Source: Casp-actino8 sp039800005 (lineage in GTDB: Bacteria; Actinomycetota; Acidimicrobiia; Acidimicrobiales; Ilumatobacteraceae). From it: a DNA stretch of 37,452 nucleotides. The stretch covers positions 1 to 37,452 of the forward strand of contig JBDLRN010000080.1 of assembly GCA_039800005.1 (NCBI GenBank), read 5' to 3'. The notes under the pieces are model-generated. The model was not told where the DNA came from and searched no databases. It saw only the letters and a program-made list of their open reading frames with translations. Every line of letters starts with the position of its first letter. Positions within the stretch are counted from its first letter, which is position 1. Both the position numbers and the translations under genes were made by a program. Below are positions 31,325-37,452 of this stretch, in pieces.

Positions 31325-31332
31325 GATCGGCG

Positions 31333-31338
31333 AGGCTA
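31333..31338 (-). promoter_or_regulatory. -10 box, TAGCCT, 8 bases before the PAP2 GTG
   Basis: On the minus strand TAGCCT, 8 bases, GTG 31324; no Shine-Dalgarno sequence. It supports this GTG as start. Confidence 0.4.
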
Positions 31339-31344
31339 CCTGGC

Positions 31345-31372
31345 GTTCACCGGCCGTTCAGGTCGGGTGAAC
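31345..31372. terminator. Hairpin between coxM and the PAP2 gene
   Basis: GTTCACC (31345-31351) and GGTGAAC (31366-31372) form a 7-bp stem with a 14-base loop, in the 67-bp gap after the coxM-like gene. Possible terminator of the coxS-coxM transcript; no T-run. A further GCTCGCGAGC dyad follows toward coxM. Confidence 0.35.
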
Positions 31373-31391
31373 CCGGCTCGCGAGCGAGCGA

Positions 31392-32216
31392 TCAGGCGCT
31401 GGCGGCTTCGAGAGCGCGACGCACCAGAACTTTGGCGAGGTGCGTGCGGTACTCGACGCTGGCGTTGTTGTCGGCGCTCGGCGCAGCCTCGGCGACCGCC
31501 TTCTCGGCGGCATCGGCGATCGACGCGCCACCGGCGAGAGCCGACGACACACTCGACGCGAGCACCGGGGTCTGGCCCATGTTCACGAGACCCACACCGG
31601 ACTCGTTGCCCCGACGCCACGCCGCCACACCGACGATGGCCCAGTCCTGGGCTCGACGGTTGAACTTCTGGAAGCTCCAACCGGCCCCGTTCATCTTCGG
31701 GACGCGGATCTCGGTGAGCATCTCGTCGGCGGCTAGCGCCGACTCGAGGAAGCCCTTGTAGAAGTCGGCCGCCGCGATCTCACGGGTGCCCTTCGGACCC
31801 TGAACCACGTAGGTGGCGCCGAGGGCGAGCGTGGTGGCGGGCAGGTCGGACGCCGGATCGGCGTGAGCGATCGAACCGCCGATGGTGCCGCGATGACGGA
31901 CCTGCGGATCGCCCACGTGCGACGCCGCGTGCGCGAGCAGCGGCGCGTGCTCCTTGAGAACCGACGAGGTCTCGACGTCCATGTGACGCGTGAGAGCGCC
32001 GATGGCGATGTGATCGCCGGCGTCGTTCACGTACGACAGATCCTTCACACGTCCGATGTCGACGAGCACCGACGGCTGGGCGAGACGCAACTTCATGAGC
32101 GGCAGCAAGCTGTGGCCACCGGCGAGGAACTTGGCGTCGGAGCCGTGCTCTCCGATGAGGGCGATGGCTTCGGCGGCCGAAGAGGCACGGACGTAGTCGA
32201 AAGAGGCGGGAATCAT
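31392..32216 (-). CDS. coxM: Molybdenum hydroxylase FAD-binding medium subunit, CoxM/CutM-like
   Basis: 274 residues. Carries electrons from the iron-sulfur subunit to FAD in xanthine-dehydrogenase/CO-dehydrogenase-type enzymes. The two FAD (PCMH fold) signatures are AGGHSLLP (32-39) and TIGGSIAHADPASDLP (111-126), and the C-terminal CO_deh_flav_C region is present. It follows the iron-sulfur subunit gene by 7 bases. The large molybdenum subunit, which decides the substrate, is not found here or anywhere in the window. True CO dehydrogenase cannot be claimed: many Cox-like enzymes oxidise other compounds. Confidence 0.88.
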   Translation of the reverse strand: MIPASFDYVRASSAAEAIALIGEHGSDAKFLAGGHSLLPLMKLRLAQPSVLVDIGRVKDLSYVNDAGDHIAIGALTRHMDVETSSVLKEHAPLLAHAASHVGDPQVRHRGTIGGSIAHADPASDLPATTLALGATYVVQGPKGTREIAAADFYKGFLESALAADEMLTEIRVPKMNGAGWSFQKFNRRAQDWAIVGVAAWRRGNESGVGLVNMGQTPVLASSVSSALAGGASIADAAEKAVAEAAPSADNNASVEYRTHLAKVLVRRALEAASA

Positions 32217-32223
32217 CGGAGGC

Positions 32224-32682
32224 TCACTTTCCGGCCGCGGCGAGCACGGCCTTCACGATGTTGTGGTAACCCGTGCAGCGGCACAGGTTGCCTTCGAGTC
32301 CGATGCGCACGTCTTCCTCGGTCGGATTGGGGTTCTCCTTCAGGAGCGACGTGGCGGCCATCACCATGCCCGGTGTGCAGTAGCCGCACTGCAAGCCGTG
32401 GTTCTCCATGAACGCCTTCTGCATCGGGTGCAGCGAACCGTCGGCGCCGGCCATTCCTTCGATCGTGGTGACCGAGCAGCCGTCGGCCTGCACGGCGAGG
32501 AGTGTGCAGCTCTTCACCGCTTCGCCGTCGACGTGCAGACTGCACGCGCCGCACGACGAGGTGTCGCAGCCGATGTTGGTGCCGGTGAGACCGAGCACCT
32601 CGCGGACGTACTGGACGAGCAACGTGCGTGGCTCGACGTCGTTCGTGTGCTGGACACCGTTCACGGTGACTGTGATCTTCAC
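32224..32682 (-). CDS. coxS: Molybdenum hydroxylase [2Fe-2S] small subunit, CoxS/CutS-like
   Basis: 152 residues from GTG 32682, with an AAGGGGG ribosome binding site upstream. Plant-ferredoxin domain: Cys39, Cys44, Cys47 and Cys59. A helical second [2Fe-2S] domain has Cys99 and Cys102 (QCGYCTPGM) and Cys134 and Cys136 (LCRCTGYHNIV). All eight ligands are present, so the electron relay is probably functional. It pairs with the downstream FAD subunit. The usual third gene (large Mo subunit) is absent on both sides: the BtuF-like gene lies upstream, and a PAP2-type gene lies downstream of coxM. The accessory genes CoxD/E and XdhC are 27 kb away. Confidence 0.93.
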   Translation of the reverse strand: MKITVTVNGVQHTNDVEPRTLLVQYVREVLGLTGTNIGCDTSSCGACSLHVDGEAVKSCTLLAVQADGCSVTTIEGMAGADGSLHPMQKAFMENHGLQCGYCTPGMVMAATSLLKENPNPTEEDVRIGLEGNLCRCTGYHNIVKAVLAAAGK

Positions 32683-32739
32683 GAGAACCCCCTTCGTCGG
32701 GCGACGGCCCGCACCCCCTCATTCTGCCCCATGGGAGAA

Positions 32740-32763
32740 GCCCCCGCACAATGGTCCGGGGGC
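32740..32763. terminator. Hairpin between the BtuF-like gene and coxS
   Basis: GCCCCCG (32740-32746) and CGGGGGC (32757-32763) make a 7-bp GC stem with a 10-base loop in the 116-bp gap. On the minus strand it would end the BtuF-like transcript; the following bases are CTTCTCC, so the T-tract is poor. No clear coxS promoter was found in this gap. Confidence 0.4.
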
Positions 32764-32798
32764 CGGAGTCGGTCGGCGAGACGGCCCGAGAGTTCGGC

Positions 32799-33698
32799 TC
32801 AGCGGACCCGGGTGAGCACGTCGGTGGCAGCCGTTCCGACGTCGGGGCCGAGCAGGGCGGCCGCGATGGCCTCGGCCCCGTCGACGAGGCGTGGGCCGGG
32901 GCGCACCATCACGGCATCGGCATCGATAGCCCAGACCGCCACTTCGGCGGGCAGTCGGTCGAGGATGGTTCGAGCCTGATCGATCGCCCCGTCGAGTCCG
33001 TACCCGCAGGGCGCGACGATCACATGATCGGGTCGGGCGGCGACGATGTCGTCCCACGTCACTGGCACCGACGAGGCCCCGGGCCTGGTCAGGACGGGCT
33101 CGGCGCCGGCGGCGGTGATCACATCGGGAATCCAATGGCCGCCGAGGAAGGGTGGGTCGACCCACTCGAGGACGAACACGCGGGGGCGGGGGCGACCGGC
33201 GAGGGCGGCCTCGGTGGCCAGGGTCAGCCGTTCGAGGCGCTCGCGCAACGACGACACCAGTGCTCGTCCGCGTTCGGAAACTCCCGCCGCGTCGGCGATG
33301 GTGTTCACCGACGCGATCACGTCGTCGAGAGTCTGCGGATCGATCTGCAGCACGAGGGCCCGACAGCCGAGTCGGTCGACCGCCTCGTCGACGTCACCGC
33401 TCGGCACCGCGCACACCCGACACAGGTCCTGGCTCAGGATCAGGTCGGGATCGCAGCGACGCAAGGCGTCCTCGTCGAGTCGATACAGCTCGTCACCGCG
33501 CGCCAGACGTTCGCGCACCAGCGCGTCGATCTCGCCAGGAGTGAGATGTTTGGTGTCCATCCCGCCGACGACGATTTCGCGATTCGCACGCGCCTCGGAA
33601 GGAAAGTTGCACTCGAAGGTGACGCCGAGCAACGAGTCGGCGAGACCCAACTGGAAGACGATCTCGGTGGTCGACGGGAGCAACGACACGATGCGCAC
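32799..33698 (-). CDS. Cobalamin-binding (BtuF-like) periplasmic-binding-fold protein, no signal peptide
   Basis: 299 residues from GTG 33698. It has the two-lobed BtuF/FhuD-type substrate-binding fold: RIVSLLPSTTEIVFQLGL at the start, RCDPDLILSQDLCRVCAVP, the linker helix around 130-150, and WVDPPFLGGHWIPDVITAAGAEPVL. No signal peptide or lipobox is visible, because the protein begins directly with the first strand. It would therefore stay in the cytosol, unlike transporter BtuF. Such cytosolic versions are common in actinobacteria and annotated as cobalamin-binding, with unproven role. No BtuC/BtuD transporter genes adjoin. TACCCT stands 7 bases before the GTG. Confidence 0.75.
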   Translation of the reverse strand: MRIVSLLPSTTEIVFQLGLADSLLGVTFECNFPSEARANREIVVGGMDTKHLTPGEIDALVRERLARGDELYRLDEDALRRCDPDLILSQDLCRVCAVPSGDVDEAVDRLGCRALVLQIDPQTLDDVIASVNTIADAAGVSERGRALVSSLRERLERLTLATEAALAGRPRPRVFVLEWVDPPFLGGHWIPDVITAAGAEPVLTRPGASSVPVTWDDIVAARPDHVIVAPCGYGLDGAIDQARTILDRLPAEVAVWAIDADAVMVRPGPRLVDGAEAIAAALLGPDVGTAATDVLTRVR

Positions 33699-33705
33699 AA
33701 GGGGC

Positions 33706-33711
33706 AGGGTA
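33706..33711 (-). promoter_or_regulatory. -10 box, TACCCT, 7 bases before the BtuF-like GTG
   Basis: On the minus strand TACCCT, 7 bases, GTG 33698. On the plus strand of the same 35-bp gap, CAGGAT (33722-33727) lies 6 bases before the LarA-like ATG, so both divergent genes may be leaderless; alternatively AGGA serves that ATG as ribosome binding site. Confidence 0.45.
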
Positions 33712-33733
33712 GGTGATCTGACAGGATGACGGC

Positions 33734-35005
33734 ATGGCGGAGATCGGAGCCGGTTGGGCGCAGTTGCGGGCAGGTGTCGACCTGCCGTTCCATCCCGATC
33801 TCACGATTCCGCACCTGCACGAGGTACGTCTCGACGTACCCGATCCGGAGCCGCTCCGCGACGTGGAGGACGCGGCATGCCGCGCGGTGATCGAACGACT
33901 CGCCACGAGCGTCACGCACGGGATGACCGTCGCCGTGGGCGGCGGTAGTCGAGGGTTGTCAGGTCGCGTGGAGATGTTGCGCGGCACGATCGCCGGATTG
34001 CGCGAACTGGGCGCCGAGCCCTTCGTCGTCCCGGCGATGGGCAGCCACGGTGGGGCCACGGCGAGCGGACAAGTCGCGATGATGGCGTCACTCGGCATGA
34101 CCGCCGAGACGATCGGTGCCGAGATTCGCGCCACCATGGACACCGTCGAAGTGGCGCGCACGCAGTCCGGTATGCCCTTGTATCTCGATCGTCACGCGGC
34201 CGGAGCCGATCGGATCCTGCCCGTCAATCGCGTCAAGCCCCACACGTGTTTCAAGGGTTCGATCGAGAGCGGCTGCACCAAGATGGCGGTGGTCGGTTTC
34301 GGCAAACAACCCGGAGCCGCGCAGATCCACTCGTGTGGTCCGGAGGAGATGCGTCAGCGACTGCTCGACGGCATCACTGCACTACGAGCGACCGGACGAT
34401 TGCTCGGTGGTGTCGCGTCGATCGAGTCGGCGAGCGGGCGCGTGGTGCGGGTCGAAGGTCTCGACGCCGACGACGTGGGTGGCGCGGCCGAAGCTCGCCT
34501 GGCGCAGATCTCGCGTGATCTCGTCCCACCCTTGCCCTTCGACGAGATCGACGTGCTCGTGATCGAGAAGGCCGGCAAGGACGTCTCGGGAACCGGTATG
34601 GATCCCAACGTCACCGGTCGGTTCTGGGTGCACGGTCTCGACGATCTCGAGTCGCCCGACGTGTCGACGATCGTGTTGCTCGACATCACCGAGGTGTCGG
34701 GTGGCAACCTGCTCGGAATCGGTCTGGCCGACTTCATCCCGGTGTCGCTGGCCGACAAGATCGACTGGCAGAAGACCTACGTCAACTGCTTCACGGCGGG
34801 TCCCTCCGGAGTGCGTCGCAGTCGGATGCCGATGGTGCTCGCCGACGAGGAGAACTGCCTGAAGGCGGCTCTGTCGATGTGCGGTCGAGCGGTCGAACAA
34901 CCCAAGCGTGTCGTGCGCATCGAGTCGACGTTGCACCTCACGCGTTGCTGGGTGTCCGACGCTCTGCTCGACCAGTTGCCGCCTGGCGCCTCGATCGTGA
35001 CGTGA
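33734..35005 (+). CDS. LarA-like (DUF2088, lactate racemase N-terminal domain) protein
   Basis: 423 residues. It resembles the nickel-pincer lactate racemase superfamily. The N-terminal domain has VAVGGGSRGLSGR (GSRG at 71-74), LRELGAEPFVVPAMGSHGGATASGQ (GSHGG at 103-107), and RVKPHTCFKGSIESGCTKMAVVGFGKQPGA. The central domain includes EKAGKDVSGTGMDPNVTGRFW. Such proteins isomerise or racemise 2-hydroxy acids when the pincer cofactor made by LarB, LarC and LarE is available; none of those genes is in the window. Many homologues of this length are uncharacterised. A terminator-like hairpin follows, shared with the convergent exporter gene. Confidence 0.7.
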   Translation: MAEIGAGWAQLRAGVDLPFHPDLTIPHLHEVRLDVPDPEPLRDVEDAACRAVIERLATSVTHGMTVAVGGGSRGLSGRVEMLRGTIAGLRELGAEPFVVPAMGSHGGATASGQVAMMASLGMTAETIGAEIRATMDTVEVARTQSGMPLYLDRHAAGADRILPVNRVKPHTCFKGSIESGCTKMAVVGFGKQPGAAQIHSCGPEEMRQRLLDGITALRATGRLLGGVASIESASGRVVRVEGLDADDVGGAAEARLAQISRDLVPPLPFDEIDVLVIEKAGKDVSGTGMDPNVTGRFWVHGLDDLESPDVSTIVLLDITEVSGGNLLGIGLADFIPVSLADKIDWQKTYVNCFTAGPSGVRRSRMPMVLADEENCLKAALSMCGRAVEQPKRVVRIESTLHLTRCWVSDALLDQLPPGASIVT

Positions 35006-35009
35006 ACGG

Positions 35010-35039
35010 TCTCTCGGTCGACTACTTCTCGAGAGATTT
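35010..35039 (+). terminator. Hairpin with T-tract after the LarA-like gene
   Basis: TCTCTCG (35010-35016), 13-base loop, CGAGAGA (35030-35036), TTT. The stem begins 5 bases after the stop codon and overlaps the end of the convergent permease gene. Confidence 0.5.
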
Positions 35040-35828
35040 CAGGCCGCTCATGGCGAACCAACCCGACAACAGCAACAACACGGCGATGGCCAACAATCCG
35101 CCCCAGGTCTGGTCCCAGGTGACGTCGCCGAGCAGACCCTGACGTGCCAGACGCAGCACGTTGGTCATCGGATTGACACGTGCCACGGCGTGCAGCCAGC
35201 CGGCCATCGACGACAACGGCACCTGCGACGTCGACAGGAAGATGGTGAAGAAGACGGCGAATTGCGTGAGCGTGGCCGCCCCCATGTTGCGCATGCGATA
35301 CGTGAGACCGAGAGCGAAGGCCGACGCGACGAGCGAGATGCCGACGGCGGCGAAGATCACCATCACGATGGCGAGCCAGCCGCCGGGCACGTTCATGCCC
35401 CCGAGGAAGCCGACCACGATCACGAGAGCGACCGGCAACGCCGCGCGCGCGATCGAGCCGACGATCGGGCCGGCAACGAGCGACCATCGTTTGGTGGGAG
35501 CCATGAGGAGTCGGTCGAAAAACCCCGTCTGCATGTCGTTGATGAGTCCGAAACTGACGCCCATCGCGCCGAAACTCGCGCCTTGCACGGCGTTGAGGGG
35601 CACGTACCAGTCCATGGCGTTCTCGATGCCGGCGAAACGCACCGCCGCCCCGAACGCGCCGCTGAAGGCGATGAGTTGGAAGACCGGCATGATGATCGAG
35701 GGCACGAATGCCGATGGCATGCGGCGCACACGTAGCAAGGTTCGCCGGACGAGCGCGCCGATCACCGCCGACGGACGGGCCGTGTAGGAACGCGGAGCGC
35801 TGGACAGGGGAAGTTCGGTGGCGCTCAC
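35022..35828 (-). CDS. ABC-2 type exporter permease (second)
   Basis: 268 residues from GTG 35828, whose GTGA overlaps the stop of the upstream permease gene; a longer frame to 35987 runs over that gene. About six membrane helices, with the ABC2_membrane pattern: a GLINDMQTGFFDRLLMAPTKRWSLVAGPIVG loop and a late VNPMTNVLRLARQGLLG segment. It forms the membrane channel with the upstream permease and the ATPase. Such DrrA/DrrB-like exporters move drugs, lipids or glycan-linked substrates. The substrate is not shown by sequence. Confidence 0.85.
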   Translation of the reverse strand: MSATELPLSSAPRSYTARPSAVIGALVRRTLLRVRRMPSAFVPSIIMPVFQLIAFSGAFGAAVRFAGIENAMDWYVPLNAVQGASFGAMGVSFGLINDMQTGFFDRLLMAPTKRWSLVAGPIVGSIARAALPVALVIVVGFLGGMNVPGGWLAIVMVIFAAVGISLVASAFALGLTYRMRNMGAATLTQFAVFFTIFLSTSQVPLSSMAGWLHAVARVNPMTNVLRLARQGLLGDVTWDQTWGGLLAIAVLLLLSGWFAMSGLKSLEK

Positions 35829-36601
35829 ATCGCCGCCAATCGGTTGGAGAGGGCGCGGAGTGCGAAGGCGAGACTCACGATCACGATCGCCAACGGAATC
35901 AGCCAGGCCCGCAGGAACTGGTCGACGTGGAGAGGCTGGTTCATGAAGCCTTGCATGCCTTCGACGACGTGCGACATCGGATTCCACGTGGCCACGTCCT
36001 GATACCAGCCGGTCATGTAACGACGAGGGAAGAAGGCCGACGACAGGAACATGAGGGCGAACACGAGAGGGAACGCGCCCTGTACCACTTCGGGGCTACC
36101 CGAACGAATGGCGACACCCGACATGAGTCCGCTCATCGCGAGGGCCAGGAGTGCGCCGGCCACCACCAGACCGAAGAACCCGAACACGCCGCCTTCGATT
36201 CGGGCACCGAAGGCGAGAAAGATGCCGAGGAACACCGCCACCTGGACGACGGCCACCACCATGGCGCTCCCGAGTCGACCGAGCAGAATCGACGTGCGCG
36301 ACACCGGTGAGGCGAGAAGGCGCTCGAAGAATCCTTGATCGATGTCGGTGGCGAGGTCGCCGGCCGCCGAGGTGGACGCGAACAGCACTCCCTGGACGAT
36401 GGCGCCAGCGACCGCATAGTTCAAGAACGACGGGGCGATGTCGGCGAAGTCGGGTCGTTGCGCCACCCGGCTGAAACTGGCCGAACCGAGAGCGGCGAAG
36501 AACAGTGGGAACACGAACGACGGAGTGAGAGCAGCCGGCTGACGAAGGCGGCCGCGGACGCTGCGGCGGGTGAGCACCCATGTGTGCACGACGGCGGTCA
36601 T
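35825..36601 (-). CDS. ABC-2 type exporter permease (first)
   Basis: 258 residues, starting at ATG 36601 that overlaps the ATPase stop by 4 bases. Six predicted membrane helices and ABC2_membrane features: DIDQGFFERLLASPVSRTSILLGRLG, a FGFFGLVVAGALLALAMSGLM core and the WNPMSHVVEGMQGFM motif before the last helix. It is a paralogue of the next gene (same FFxRLL...P and NPM motifs), so the exporter is likely a heterodimer of the two permeases. The three genes overlap by 4 bases each, a tightly coupled operon. Confidence 0.87.
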   Translation of the reverse strand: MTAVVHTWVLTRRSVRGRLRQPAALTPSFVFPLFFAALGSASFSRVAQRPDFADIAPSFLNYAVAGAIVQGVLFASTSAAGDLATDIDQGFFERLLASPVSRTSILLGRLGSAMVVAVVQVAVFLGIFLAFGARIEGGVFGFFGLVVAGALLALAMSGLMSGVAIRSGSPEVVQGAFPLVFALMFLSSAFFPRRYMTGWYQDVATWNPMSHVVEGMQGFMNQPLHVDQFLRAWLIPLAIVIVSLAFALRALSNRLAAM

Positions 36602-37452
36602 CGGCTCGCACCCTCCTGGGCGGCGCCTTCGAGCCGGTAGCCGGTGGCTTCGGCGAAGACGTCGTCGAGACTCGGCTCGTTGAGTTCGAGATGGCGAACG
36701 TGCACACCCGCTTCGTCGAGCGTGCGGATCACAGCAGCCACCGCTTCGGCTCCTTGTGCGAGTCCGACGCCGAGCTTGCCTTCCGACGTGGGACGCAGGT
36801 CGCCGAAACGTCCGAGCACCTCACGTGCCGCGTCGACATGAGCGTTGTCGACGTCGATGAAGAGGGTGGGGGAGCCGACCTGTGCCTTCAGGTCGCGTGG
36901 CACGCCTTCGCGAACGATCTTGCCGTGATCGATGATGGCGATGCGATCGGCCAATTGATCGGCTTCTTCGAGGTACTGCGTCGTGAGCAGAACGGTGGTG
37001 CCTTCGCGATTGAGGCGACGCACTTCCTCCCACAATGTGAGTCGACTCATCGGGTCGAGTCCGGTGGTGGGTTCGTCGAGGAACAGCACCGACGGCTCGT
37101 GCACGAGGGACAAGGCGAGGTCGAGACGACGGCGCATGCCACCCGAGTAAGTGCCGACCCGACGATCGGCGGCCGCGGTGAGGCCGACGCGCTCCAAGAG
37201 TTCGGGGGCGCGCTTGGCGGCCACGTTCTTCGGAATTCCATAGAGCACGCTCTGCAGATCGAGAAGTTCGCGTCCGGTCATGAGCGGATCGATGGCGGCG
37301 TCCTGCAGAGCCACTCCGATCGACCGGCGCACCTTGTCGGCCTGCGTCGCCACGTCGAAACCGGCCACGGTGGCCGAACCGGCCGACGGCTTCAACAAGG
37401 TGGTGAGCACCCGAACCGTGGTGCTCTTACCGGCGCCGTTCGGGCCGAGGAA
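36598..37452 (-). CDS. ABC exporter ATPase, DrrA-like (5' end beyond window)
   Basis: The gene enters from the right edge. The first visible codons at 37452 encode FLGPNGAGKSTTVR, the Walker A motif, so the natural start lies outside. The GTG at 37410 is internal. Further motifs: Q-loop region VALQDAAIDPLMTG, signature YSGGMRRRLDLALSL, Walker B VLFLDEPTTGLDP and LLTTQYLEEADQLADRI. A C-terminal DrrA-type extension includes LNEPSLDDVFAEATGY, typical of drug/lipid exporters. It powers the two ABC-2 permeases encoded directly after it. Confidence 0.92.
   Translation of the reverse strand, partial: FLGPNGAGKSTTVRVLTTLLKPSAGSATVAGFDVATQADKVRRSIGVALQDAAIDPLMTGRELLDLQSVLYGIPKNVAAKRAPELLERVGLTAAADRRVGTYSGGMRRRLDLALSLVHEPSVLFLDEPTTGLDPMSRLTLWEEVRRLNREGTTVLLTTQYLEEADQLADRIAIIDHGKIVREGVPRDLKAQVGSPTLFIDVDNAHVDAAREVLGRFGDLRPTSEGKLGVGLAQGAEAVAAVIRTLDEAGVHVRHLELNEPSLDDVFAEATGYRLEGAAQEGASR

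Noticed and set aside
33699..33733. Cobalamin riboswitch controlling the BtuF-like gene
   Set aside because: The divergent gap is only 35 bases and holds a leaderless-type -10 box; there is no room for a B12 element.
1..37452. CRISPR array, prophage, transposase, integrase, tRNA or rRNA
   Set aside because: No regularly spaced repeats, no integrase or transposase-like frames, no tRNA cloverleaf-like or rRNA-like segment was recognised.

Overview
The window is GC-rich, gene-dense DNA with no tRNA, rRNA, insertion sequence, phage gene or CRISPR. I read it as a chromosomal segment of an actinobacterium, possibly of the Acidimicrobiia. The reasons are the GC-rich codon use, an inositol-phosphate synthase, class I IlvC, FadE30/IpdF-type enzymes known from mycobacterial steroid catabolism, and many genes with a -10-like TANNNT box 6-8 bases before the start codon (leaderless style). 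No gap exceeds 300 bases. The longest gene-free stretch (22674-22873) is a structured regulatory leader.

Layout. 1-4569: an M24 peptidase (+), then a minus-strand set of molybdenum-hydroxylase accessory genes (MoxR-type AAA ATPase, CoxE, and XdhC split into two genes). 4690-6435: a D-aminoacylase-type amidohydrolase. 6442-10776: a minus-strand run starting with FadE30-like and IpdF-like genes, then enoyl-CoA hydratase, hotdog thioesterase, GTP cyclohydrolase I and a NUDIX hydrolase. A second acyl-CoA dehydrogenase diverges from it across a promoter region with two long palindromes. 12188-15851: an FbpABC-type ferric iron importer with a symmetric DtxR/IdeR-like box over its promoter. 15981-27612: branched-chain amino acid synthesis (ilvD, then ilvB-ilvN-ilvC behind a leader-peptide attenuator) interleaved with a DUF3054-like membrane protein, a YdeP/FdhF-like molybdoenzyme, ino1 and folD, followed by an O-acetylhomoserine sulfhydrylase. 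27722-32682: thiolase, DAO-type flavoprotein, PAP2-type membrane protein, and orphan FAD and iron-sulfur subunits of a CO-dehydrogenase/xanthine-dehydrogenase-type enzyme. 32799-37452: a BtuF-like protein without signal peptide, a LarA-like (DUF2088) protein, and an ABC-2 exporter (two permeases and an ATPase cut by the window end).

The main non-coding signals are: (a) a 14-codon leader peptide rich in Leu/Val followed by two hairpins ahead of ilvBNC; (b) a 36-bp symmetric operator over the fbpA promoter; (c) two copies of a 55-bp hairpin element, each beginning exactly at a TGA stop codon in a convergent junction; (d) two members of another palindromic family sharing CGCTACAGAGTG; (e) two palindromes between the divergent acyl-CoA dehydrogenases; and (f) a hairpin that joins a terminator to the ribosome binding site of the sulfhydrylase gene. 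I see no complete new defence or mobile system. The unusual content is regulatory, together with the scattered, incomplete molybdenum-hydroxylase gene set.
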